Assembly (NCBI GenBank): GCA_958477465.1
Contig: CAUEFX010000003.1
Span: 1 to 64,000, forward strand
Length of the DNA stretch: 64,000 bases
Direction: 5' to 3'
Origin: an uncultured Bacteroides sp.
Lineage (GTDB): Bacteria; Bacteroidota; Bacteroidia; Bacteroidales; Bacteroidaceae
Each line of letters opens with the position of its first letter. Within the stretch, counting starts at the first letter, position 1. The notes below the pieces were generated by a model. The model did no database searches and was not told the DNA's origin. It was given only the letters and a program-made list of their open reading frames with translations. Positions 31,715-40,499 of the stretch are shown in pieces. The translations under genes were made by a program, and so were the position numbers.

Positions 31715-34672
31715 TTACTTATGCGTTATAATGTGATTCATCATATTCAATACCATTTGTACAGCAACTTCGTCGTAATGTATTCCGTAAAAGCTGCTTT
31801 CAGAGAAGTCACGATTCAACCGGCCGGAAGTAATCAGTTGTGATATCAGCATCATGCCTTCTTTATCACCGAAATCTATTCTCACTACCGGTGTACGAGT
31901 AAGGTTCTTTCCTGCATTCGCCAATATGGCAATACGTTGAGCATATCCATGCTCAGACTGGCGGTATTCATCTGATAAACAAATGGTACGTATCGGAGAT
32001 CGAGGGTTTATCGCTCCTGCCAAAGCGGGAGCATCCTCCACCAAAAATACTAACTTTTCGCGCAAAGCTTTCTGTACGTCCATGTCATTCGCTTTTTCGG
32101 AATAGGCATAGAATCCTTGTAGCTCATATGCATAATAAGACTCCTGTTTCATTTTTTCCATATCTGCACCACGAGCTACCCATTGACGGATAAAAGCATC
32201 CTGACTCAAGCCCGTGATTTCCATGTCAGCTGCGGGTACCAATAATCCGCCACGCATCCCATTCCACAACCAAGTGTAGTCGCAGGGAATCCCATTCCAC
32301 AACGTACAGTCGTGCAAGTCAGCATGTAAATGACTTTCTGGTTCAGCGGCTTCCGTGAATATCAATTCCACACCGTCGAGCACTTCATATCGAGTAACAA
32401 CAGGGTCGGTAATACGTGCCACACCTTGTAAAGGTCCCAACTCTCCGCTTTTATCGGGATAACCTTGTCCAAGATATTGTTCACCCACGTTTAACCAAAT
32501 CACAGACACTCCACGAATAATACAAGACTGTACCATTTCCTTTATGCCGCTATCACCCGCTTTCAACCGATTCCACGAATGTTCTGCCAACAAAAGGAGC
32601 TTAACCGATTTATCTGAAATCGGCTTAACTGTTATATTATGCTGGTCTAACATCCTTGACAACTCCGTTTCGCCATCGGGAACGGCAACAACAATATCTT
32701 TCAACGTTTCCGGTAATTTAGCTTGGAAAGTATGTATTTCCCATTCCGAAACCACTGGATATACCACACCTTGCGGACGATTACAAAGTTCGGCTTTCAA
32801 CAGCCAACGTCCTTCCTTGACAGGCAAAACAACATCAACAGATTGTGAACGTACGCTGTATCCCGCCAATCGGGAGTGTATGGTCTGTTCAGAATATATC
32901 TTACCAAATTTGTCTTCTACCGTCAAGCGGGCAACCAAATCAGCATCATCGGAACAATCATTAAAGAAATGGAGCTGGAAAGTGATTTTCTCCCCAGGCA
33001 CGAAATTTCTGTCCCAAATATCCAAACTGACCGACTGGGGAGCGTAAGAAGCTGTTAGGGCATTCCATACAGGTTTGGGGATACCTTCTTTCAATGCACC
33101 AAGAAACCACGTATTCCCATCCTCCCAACTACTGGCTATAGCAAAAGGCGCAAATCCGGCAGCTCCTATTCGTCTCCAGTATTCAGCAACGCGCGAATTG
33201 GTCATAGCGTGAAATTGCAGGCGTTCCTCCCGGTTACTCTTTCTTCCAAGGAAGCGTAGATAACTTTCTTTCAAAGCTTTGTAACCACCCCAATCACCAT
33301 TCTCGTCCAAATAATTTCCTCCGAACTCATCTACCATAATAGCTTTGTCGAACTGGTTGGCATCGTCAAAATAAACACCCACGTTCTCAAACAAGCTCCA
33401 CCAGTATTTATGTACATGAATAACATCCCTTTCTGCCAACACTACGGGAGGATATGATTTCACTATTTCATCCAATGCGCTCCACACCGTTTCAAGCTGT
33501 TCACCCTCCGTCTCATTATACGGGTGATAAAGGGCAATGGAAGGATGGGTCATTGAACGGTCAAACCAAGCGGGATATTGTTCCATCAGACTTTCACGCG
33601 ATGCTGGCATACCATGAAAAAAGCTCCATTCATATTGCACCAAAATGCCCATGCGATCGCACAAGTCAAGTAATCGGTCAGGAGGAGTCCCCAAATGAAA
33701 ACGTAGCAGATTAGCCCCATGGTCTTTCAAGCGTTGAATGATATTCTCGGCAAACCACTCCGTATCGTAGCCACAGACACGCCCCTCACCAGTGCGAACC
33801 CAGCGATGCCAAACAACGCTTCCTCCACGTATTTTGCAAGGACTGCCATTCAAGTAAAACTGCTTACCTACCACCGAGAAACTTTTCACACCTAAATGGA
33901 AAGAACGCTTGTCTGACAGTTTTTTCCCGTCATATACACTCAAGCACAAAGTGTACAATTCCGGATTTTCGGGTGACCACTCTTTCAATATACCGTCATA
34001 ATTAAACGACAACGTAGCTTTCCCATCACTGAAACAACCTTGAGTGGCATACACCTCGTTTCCTGCCTTATCGGAAATCACCGCTTGGTATTTTCCCGCT
34101 GACAATGTCCCCAACACATCAAACTTGATACTCGCGTTTTTCTTTACTATATCATATATAGGAACAATGCCCCCGATACGTCCTGTACCGTGAAAATACA
34201 ACACTACATCGTCCCAAATGGAAGACGAGATATTCGAACGCCACTGATCGGCAGACGGAATGTAGGAAGCATCTGAATACGGAAGTTCTTTTAAAGAAGT
34301 TAGCGCTATTTCAAGGGTAACAGTCTTACCCGGCTTAATTCCCTCCAAGTGGTGGAAAGTCGATGCCATCCCCCCATTCTTCCGAGAAACCAACACCCCG
34401 TCCACATACACCTCAGGAGCAAAACGTGCCCCTTTCAATTCAAGTGTGGCTTGCAGCCAATTACCCTTTGGCAAAGTAATTTGCTTTTTATACCACAATT
34501 TCGCAGCATTCATTTTACCAGGATCGGTCGCAATGCCGGGTACTTGTATTTCTTGATTATAATCACGATTCTCACCCATTTGCCATGTCCCGTTCAACAT
34601 AGCAGATTGTTGTGCGGTCAAAACCTGAAACACCAACGACAACATCAGAGTATATATTATTCTCTTTTTCAT
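31715..34672 (-). CDS. glycoside hydrolase family 2 enzyme (2)
   Basis: 985 aa with signal peptide (IIYTLMLSLVFQVLTAQ). N-terminal sugar-binding domain (LWYKKQITLPKGNWLQATLE), Ig-like domain, then a TIM barrel whose acid/base Glu is in LYHPYNETEGE and whose nucleophile Glu is in IMVDEFGGNY. Both catalytic residues are clear, unlike the first GH2. The C-terminal ~350 residues include a Rossmann-like or amidase-like stretch (VKLLLLAEHSWNRLK). Probably an exo-acting periplasmic enzyme. A 103-base gap separates it from the gene at 34776. Confidence 0.87.
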   Translation of the reverse strand: MKKRIIYTLMLSLVFQVLTAQQSAMLNGTWQMGENRDYNQEIQVPGIATDPGKMNAAKLWYKKQITLPKGNWLQATLELKGARFAPEVYVDGVLVSRKNGGMASTFHHLEGIKPGKTVTLEIALTSLKELPYSDASYIPSADQWRSNISSSIWDDVVLYFHGTGRIGGIVPIYDIVKKNASIKFDVLGTLSAGKYQAVISDKAGNEVYATQGCFSDGKATLSFNYDGILKEWSPENPELYTLCLSVYDGKKLSDKRSFHLGVKSFSVVGKQFYLNGSPCKIRGGSVVWHRWVRTGEGRVCGYDTEWFAENIIQRLKDHGANLLRFHLGTPPDRLLDLCDRMGILVQYEWSFFHGMPASRESLMEQYPAWFDRSMTHPSIALYHPYNETEGEQLETVWSALDEIVKSYPPVVLAERDVIHVHKYWWSLFENVGVYFDDANQFDKAIMVDEFGGNYLDENGDWGGYKALKESYLRFLGRKSNREERLQFHAMTNSRVAEYWRRIGAAGFAPFAIASSWEDGNTWFLGALKEGIPKPVWNALTASYAPQSVSLDIWDRNFVPGEKITFQLHFFNDCSDDADLVARLTVEDKFGKIYSEQTIHSRLAGYSVRSQSVDVVLPVKEGRWLLKAELCNRPQGVVYPVVSEWEIHTFQAKLPETLKDIVVAVPDGETELSRMLDQHNITVKPISDKSVKLLLLAEHSWNRLKAGDSGIKEMVQSCIIRGVSVIWLNVGEQYLGQGYPDKSGELGPLQGVARITDPVVTRYEVLDGVELIFTEAAEPESHLHADLHDCTLWNGIPCDYTWLWNGMRGGLLVPAADMEITGLSQDAFIRQWVARGADMEKMKQESYYAYELQGFYAYSEKANDMDVQKALREKLVFLVEDAPALAGAINPRSPIRTICLSDEYRQSEHGYAQRIAILANAGKNLTRTPVVRIDFGDKEGMMLISQLITSGRLNRDFSESSFYGIHYDEVAVQMVLNMMNHIITHK

Positions 34673-34775
34673 ATTAAAATTGTTTTAACACTAAAATCAC
34701 TAAAATGCGATTTCTTTTTATGCTTCAATAATTATATATACGAAAAGCTCATTTTTGCGCCTTTACGTACAACTT

Positions 34776-36692
34776 CTATTTTCTTCCTATCAAGTCCAAA
34801 TAGGGTTTCATGTCAGCCCCTGTCAATAATGGAATAATCAGTGAATGTCCACAAATTTTTGCCACCCGTTTGCTAAAGTCATAACCTTTCGCACTCCGCA
34901 TTTCGGGACGACGCGGGGCGTAGCGACGACACAGTTCACGCATCACCAAATCGAGGCGGATGGATTCTTTTAACTCTTCCACACAAATATCGGTTTGGTC
35001 CACTCCCGTATCCAAACGGGTATAATCGTTGTTATACTTTCCGTCATACTGCCCCCCACTGGCAAAATAGGCGATTGCCGAACGGGTGAAAGCGGCATCT
35101 CTCAGAACCACCACTTTGTTGATGACGGCACTTGCCACAATTTCTTCTTTGTTCGTATGCTTCGGTGAGCTTTTTTTGCGGGCTTCCAAGGCTGCCTCTA
35201 CGGCTTTATCCGCCTCCAAAAGCATCTGATCGAGCACAATCAACGGACTTTTTTTCCCAGCTGCCTTCCACTCCAGTTCTTTCTTTTTCATATTCCCGTC
35301 AATGATGGCTTGGCTATAGTCCAACACTGAAACCACTTCTTGACGGACGAATTCCATACCTACAGGAGCTTCAGGGTTGTCCTTATATTTCCAGAAACGG
35401 CCTTCGCACAAACCGCCTGGGGTCAGACCGTCCCCCTGCCAAAACCAAGCCGGCATCAACTTGATGCGCAATTCTTGCGACAAGGATACCGACTTCAAGC
35501 TCTTCAACAAGGAAGCCGCAGCTTTTCCATAATAGGTGGTGAGGAACATAAGCGCATCGTCTTCACTAAATTTCTCGTGTGTCAAAGCACTTCCTATTGT
35601 CTTTTGCGTTAACAGACGGATGGGGTTTTGCAAATCCCCCTTAGACTTTGCCGTAAAGTCATGGTAGACAATACCGGGAAAACCGGCTTCTTCCACATTT
35701 CTTATCATCTGACGGTCAAACTCATTATCATACCAATATAACGGATGAGGATTTTCCGCATCGTACACAAGCATATCGAGTAATACACAAAAGCCCACAT
35801 CAAGCAGGTCCTTCGCCCACAGAGGATAATTCACTAAAGGTTGGTCATACCCAGCATATTTTACCGAAATAATCAATTGGGTAGGATTGATATCCATCCG
35901 CATCAGATCAACGGGCTTTACATACCAGTCGCGCAAACCGATGAGGTAATCATCGCCTCGTTTTTCCTTTAAAATCCGGTTCAACGTGTTACCGTAATCA
36001 ACGAAATCGTCATTTGTTCCCTCATAGTCCACACACTCTTTCCAATTTTTCCATTGATTGTCACGCAATTTACCTTCATCATACGTCCATGCTGATTCGG
36101 CATACGCATTCAAGAAGCCATCCAACTCTGGCAAGACATCCAGCACCAAACGGGTAGAGTAAATGAAAAAATTTCTAAAACACGGATTACGCCACTGTTG
36201 TGCCTGTACTACGTCACTTTTCCCCTCCATGGCACGACAATACAAGTCGTTCTGATGTGATTCGGCCAGCAAACGATTATACAGTCCGTTGGGGTTCAAC
36301 TCTTGTTGGTGGGCTTTCCAGAAATTGGTAGGAGCATAATTACTGTATGAAGCGGTCACCACTTTAAAACCTTTCAACTTAGCATAACGCATATTACTCC
36401 GGACAGTTTTCACATTTTGCGCCACTTTTCCAGCCGAAAATTGGCAAGCCTCAGGATAGTCGGTGTTTTCGTAATTCACAAACCAAGTAGGCATGAATTT
36501 AAACGAACCGATATTGATGATATTAAATCCGCAATCGGCCATTTTGTCGATTTCCTTTTCCACTAATTCTTTTTGCTGCGGGTCGCACCACTGGCTGTTG
36601 CTCACAGTAACCATACGATAAGGCATGAGAGTCTGTGCCCCAACATAATACAAACTAAACGCAAACAGGCAGGATAGTAAAAAAATTTTCAT
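34776..36692 (-). CDS. secreted probable TIM-barrel enzyme of unknown family
   Basis: 638 aa, signal peptide IFLLSCLFAFSLYYVGAQ. It starts like a TIM-barrel glycosidase: KEIDKMADCGFNIINIG, then SNMRYAKLKGFKVVTASYS. Later strands hold acidic residues that could be catalytic (LDGFLNAYAESAWTYDEGK, then VLLDMLVYDAENPHPLYWYD, PGIVYHDFT). The C-terminal ~200 residues are helical. The layout recalls GH67/GH115-type proteins only loosely. I do not recognise a family. It lies between the TAT-signal protein and the second GH2, so an enzyme for the same glycan is the likely role. Confidence 0.6.
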   Translation of the reverse strand: MKIFLLSCLFAFSLYYVGAQTLMPYRMVTVSNSQWCDPQQKELVEKEIDKMADCGFNIINIGSFKFMPTWFVNYENTDYPEACQFSAGKVAQNVKTVRSNMRYAKLKGFKVVTASYSNYAPTNFWKAHQQELNPNGLYNRLLAESHQNDLYCRAMEGKSDVVQAQQWRNPCFRNFFIYSTRLVLDVLPELDGFLNAYAESAWTYDEGKLRDNQWKNWKECVDYEGTNDDFVDYGNTLNRILKEKRGDDYLIGLRDWYVKPVDLMRMDINPTQLIISVKYAGYDQPLVNYPLWAKDLLDVGFCVLLDMLVYDAENPHPLYWYDNEFDRQMIRNVEEAGFPGIVYHDFTAKSKGDLQNPIRLLTQKTIGSALTHEKFSEDDALMFLTTYYGKAAASLLKSLKSVSLSQELRIKLMPAWFWQGDGLTPGGLCEGRFWKYKDNPEAPVGMEFVRQEVVSVLDYSQAIIDGNMKKKELEWKAAGKKSPLIVLDQMLLEADKAVEAALEARKKSSPKHTNKEEIVASAVINKVVVLRDAAFTRSAIAYFASGGQYDGKYNNDYTRLDTGVDQTDICVEELKESIRLDLVMRELCRRYAPRRPEMRSAKGYDFSKRVAKICGHSLIIPLLTGADMKPYLDLIGRK

Positions 36693-36873
36693 TTTGTCTT
36701 TCTTTCAGTCATATCATACGAAACACATTTCCCTTTCTCATAAAAAAGAAGAGCACCCACTGAGAAAATGAGGGTATTTCTGATGATCTCACATTTCAGT
36801 AGTCAATATTCTTTTTGATACACTACCAATTATGCTCTCTCTTTCCAACCACCGATTTTTATATGATGGAATG

Positions 36874-37950
36874 TCATCCTTTATACGCCCGTAAATTCCG
36901 TTTCATTATAGCCATCAACCGATCGGGATCTTCTATATTCCGAGGATAATAATAATATATCAGATGATCAATATCCATTTGCAACAACTCAGGCATACGT
37001 TTTTCAAGTAACGGCAGGTCAGCATTAGCCATATTGTGGTTTTCTATCAAAAAAAGCGATTTCTTGTTGTTGGCGTTAGCAGCATCGATGAAACGTTGTC
37101 CCACATGCCCCACTAACATTTTTCCCGGGTTTTCCGCTTTTCCTCCATCTTCCACCCTCCAAGGACGACCATCGCAACCGTAATAATCCAAATACTGCGT
37201 TTCCGCCATTTTATTTACTATTGTGTCCGAAAGGTCAGAATAAATAAACATACCGGTAGTTTTATCCGGATAATGAGTTTTCAAATACAAATTAAGTCGT
37301 GAATAAAAATCGACATTGGCTTGCAATTGCTGCATTTCTGTAGGATTGGGCCCCATCTTCTCCAACGCCTTGGGCGAATAGTCCACTTTTAACGTTTTCG
37401 GTTCATCCCAAATAATGCCTTTGATGTCCCAACTACTATACAATTTATCAAGTGACCGTACCACAAACTCAAACGTTTCTTCGTAATGAATGCTACTGAT
37501 ACGCCCGGTTACCGGTGTATTGACGGGAGTACCGTCTTTGCGTAACACCCATGTCTGTGGATTTTGAGTGGTAAACACACTGGGTACTTTGGGAGAACCG
37601 GCCACGATACCTCCCCAACGCGAAGGTACGGCAATGACCGACATGCCTAACTTAGACGCTTCATTGCATATGAACTCCACATTTTCAAAAGCGGCATCAA
37701 AGTCTTGTTCCAAAATGGCTATGGTAACGGCATCGTTGCCAGCATCGGCCATCCATTTCAAATCTTCCCTGATGTGTTTGGGTACCATAGTATACATGTG
37801 TGCCCGATAATAAAATGCGTTCAAAAATTTGTCAACACGAGCTATTTTCGGCTTTTCATACAGAGTCGGGACATTGTCTGGAAAAGCCCGCGAAACAAGT
37901 GTCGCCCCGCCTGCTGCCAAAGAGTATTTCAAAAAAGACCTACGATCCAT
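36874..37950 (-). CDS. TAT-signal secreted probable TIM-barrel protein, unknown family
   Basis: 358 aa. The N-terminus MDRRSFLKYSLAAGGATLVS is a textbook twin-arginine signal (RRSFLK), suggesting export after folding. The body alternates helices and strands like a small TIM barrel: REDLKWMADAGNDAVTIAIL, SKLGMSVIAVPSRWGG, DIKGIIWDEPKTLKVDYS (possible catalytic D/E) and LFLIENHNMANAD. There is no cofactor motif to explain why the TAT route is used. It is the first gene after the mid-locus terminator. Probably a glycoside hydrolase of an undescribed family; confidence in the activity is low. Confidence 0.6.
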   Translation of the reverse strand: MDRRSFLKYSLAAGGATLVSRAFPDNVPTLYEKPKIARVDKFLNAFYYRAHMYTMVPKHIREDLKWMADAGNDAVTIAILEQDFDAAFENVEFICNEASKLGMSVIAVPSRWGGIVAGSPKVPSVFTTQNPQTWVLRKDGTPVNTPVTGRISSIHYEETFEFVVRSLDKLYSSWDIKGIIWDEPKTLKVDYSPKALEKMGPNPTEMQQLQANVDFYSRLNLYLKTHYPDKTTGMFIYSDLSDTIVNKMAETQYLDYYGCDGRPWRVEDGGKAENPGKMLVGHVGQRFIDAANANNKKSLFLIENHNMANADLPLLEKRMPELLQMDIDHLIYYYYPRNIEDPDRLMAIMKRNLRAYKG

Positions 37951-38118
37951 AAAATTTCATATTGATTAAACTTCTTCACATACACATTGGAATAAAAAAG
38001 CGAAGGACTCAGAGAAACAAAACTCTATTAGTCTTGTTCTTCTCTTAGAGTGCATGAAACGTTCTCTATCCATTTGTGTAGTACATTTCCATCTACCGAT
38101 GGACATGAAGACTATAAA

Positions 38119-38165
38119 AAACGGTCATCGGAACAAGTAAAACATATCCGATGACAGTTTTTTTT
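38119..38165 (-). terminator. strong terminator dividing the glycan locus
   Basis: Minus strand, 15-59 bases after the stop of the 38178 gene: eight Ts run in reverse around the stem GTCATCGG...CCGATGAC (38155-38148 with 38131-38124), extended by AAC/GTT, followed by TTTTTTATAG. A-tracts and T-tracts on both sides make it potentially bidirectional. Confidence 0.8.
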
Positions 38166-38177
38166 AACAAAAAAGGT

Positions 38178-40475
38178 TTACTTGTTTATATAAATTTTAA
38201 CCGTTCCTACCGCTCCATTGCTTTGGGTGTAACGTACAAAGTACACACCATCAGCTAAAGCGGAGGCCGGAATACTACGTCCGTCTTCAGAAATACCAAG
38301 TAACACCCCCATAGTATTGTACAATTGGGCAGATGTGAATTCACCGTCCACAATCACGTTACCGTTGACGTAATATACCAAAACATCACTTGCTTCAAGA
38401 GCCTTAATCATACTCGGATTCGGGTCTACCTTCGTAAAGTCGGTCGTAAATTTGACTGTCGTACCAGCAAACGCATTACCAGCCAAGTCAACCAAGGCGT
38501 TAGCAGGTATCGTAATGGTATATTCCGTCTGATCTTCTAAAGCGGGTAAATCGGTCAATATCAATTCACCGTCACGCATAGCAAGAAGATTCGGTTCATA
38601 ATATGCCGCATCACATGTTCCGCCGCTTACTCCGATTGAGGCGTTACAAGCAATTATATCTTCTGATACTTTGACAGCTTCCGAAAATTTCAACACGATC
38701 TGCGATTTTGTACTGTCGGAATACATGTGGTAAACCACTTCTTCGTCGGTCAATAAAACAGGGGCTTGAGTGTCTTCAGCTACATTTTCGATAACGACAT
38801 CGTCCAAATAAAAACTGGTATTGGTTCTTACCGAGTAAAACCATCTCACATAACGGCTATCGGGGTTCAACGGATAAGAACGTAAGCCCAAAGTAGAGCT
38901 GACGGTCGGAATCATTGGAGTCAGATCCGGATTGGCTTCAGTCGGGATTTCTTCCGTTGTAGGCTTATAAGTCACGACTTCTGTCCAAGAGTTTTCTTCA
39001 CCTGTAACCGACTGCTCCACTTTGATCTCATAATTGGAAGTAGCCTTTCCGTAACGAATGCGGAAACTCAATCGGTTTGCCGGTCCATCATACCAACATT
39101 GTACAAAATGTCCATATTTGCTAACATTAGCTTGGGTATATTGATAATTATTGTATTTAGTCGTATTATCATCGTTTATTAGATTTGTCAACCAACCCGG
39201 TGCGGCAATATTCTTCCACGAATTTTCTTCACTACCCAAATATGAAACGGGCAAAGAGGCGGGACTATATTCCAATACAGTAATGGTTATCGTCCAAATC
39301 TTCTTTGAACCGTTTTCAGCCGTCACTTCATACTGTTGCGGTCCTTCAGCAAAATTTTTATAATCCATGATGACGGTTGCATATTCAGAAATTTCCATTT
39401 TTATATCATTTTCAGTAATGTTAGCCAAGTCAACGCCATAAGCAACAGTGACGTTCACCGTTGCTTTTTCCGCATCAATAACGGCATCTACCTGCTTGGG
39501 TACTTTAAAAGAAATGATGTTATTCTCCGCGCTCACATTGGCTTTTGTAGTGAAACTCCATGTGATTTCTCCAGCCTTATTGTTGGCCAAATCTTTCACG
39601 ACCCCGTCTTCCAATAAAACGGTATAAGTTTCATTAGCCGCCAAGAAGAAATCATTAGAGATCGGAATTATGACCGTTTGATTTTCAAAAATCAGCTGTC
39701 CGCTAGTTATTTGACAATTAGCTCCCGATGTATTGCCTACGACATACACGCTACCTTCTGCCCCATCTTTCACCGGTTCGGAAAACACAATTTCAAGTGT
39801 TCTCGTTGCGGGAGATATTTCAACTGCCCCATTTTCAGGCAAGAAAGATACTGCAGTCGGTGCTTCAAGGTCTTCCACAAATTTTTCAATCTTAACCCAG
39901 AACACATCCAAGCCACCGCCTTTTGAGTGGTTGGTCAAACGAACCAGCGTTCCTTTTTCAAATTTAGTCGGGCATTTAAAGTTAGCACTAACGCTTGAAT
40001 GCAAGGGTGCCAAACCTTCTTTCGTACACAACCAGCTCTGTCCTCCGTCAATCGAATACTCGACAGCGATGGTACGATCAGCTTTGGATGATGATGCGTA
40101 AGAGAACGAAACCTGAAAATCTTCATCAAATGAAGGAAAAAGGATATAGCCGTTGTTTGCCGGTTTCGTTGAAGGCTTTGTATCCGTGTTTGCATTACCG
40201 TTTTTCTGAATAGTGGCTTTACCTACCGAACCGTCACCGTTTGTTGCTGCCGGGTCGATAGCCACCTGATTGAACACAATATGAAAAGTTTTACCATCAT
40301 AGGTAATATCCCTTTCAAGACATATTAACTCCGACGAAGCTTTTCCTTCTTTTACCCATCCTTCTTCTGTGGTGAAATTGGTTTCAAATAGCACTTGTGC
40401 CTGCATGGAAAATGCCGATACGAATGACAGTACCGCATATGCGATATAATACCTGATTTGTAAATGTGTTTTCAT
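38178..40475 (-). CDS. large secreted Ig-like protein with T9SS-like C-terminal domain
   Basis: 765 aa. Signal peptide (YYIAYAVLSFVSAFSMQAQ), a beta-sandwich (FETNFTTEEGWVKEG, SFSYASSSKADRTIAVEYS), then at least two SbsA/Big_5-type Ig domains (VSFLPENGAVEISPATRTLE; later VLKFSEAVKVSEDI), a second sandwich, and a C-terminal T9SS-like domain (AQLYNTMGVLLG, ALADGVYFVRYTQ). It has no catalytic motif, so a surface glycan-binding role is likely. It is the last gene of the SusCD operon. Confidence 0.7.
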   Translation of the reverse strand: MKTHLQIRYYIAYAVLSFVSAFSMQAQVLFETNFTTEEGWVKEGKASSELICLERDITYDGKTFHIVFNQVAIDPAATNGDGSVGKATIQKNGNANTDTKPSTKPANNGYILFPSFDEDFQVSFSYASSSKADRTIAVEYSIDGGQSWLCTKEGLAPLHSSVSANFKCPTKFEKGTLVRLTNHSKGGGLDVFWVKIEKFVEDLEAPTAVSFLPENGAVEISPATRTLEIVFSEPVKDGAEGSVYVVGNTSGANCQITSGQLIFENQTVIIPISNDFFLAANETYTVLLEDGVVKDLANNKAGEITWSFTTKANVSAENNIISFKVPKQVDAVIDAEKATVNVTVAYGVDLANITENDIKMEISEYATVIMDYKNFAEGPQQYEVTAENGSKKIWTITITVLEYSPASLPVSYLGSEENSWKNIAAPGWLTNLINDDNTTKYNNYQYTQANVSKYGHFVQCWYDGPANRLSFRIRYGKATSNYEIKVEQSVTGEENSWTEVVTYKPTTEEIPTEANPDLTPMIPTVSSTLGLRSYPLNPDSRYVRWFYSVRTNTSFYLDDVVIENVAEDTQAPVLLTDEEVVYHMYSDSTKSQIVLKFSEAVKVSEDIIACNASIGVSGGTCDAAYYEPNLLAMRDGELILTDLPALEDQTEYTITIPANALVDLAGNAFAGTTVKFTTDFTKVDPNPSMIKALEASDVLVYYVNGNVIVDGEFTSAQLYNTMGVLLGISEDGRSIPASALADGVYFVRYTQSNGAVGTVKIYINK

Positions 40476-40499
40476 AAATAACAGCTTTAAATGAATTGA

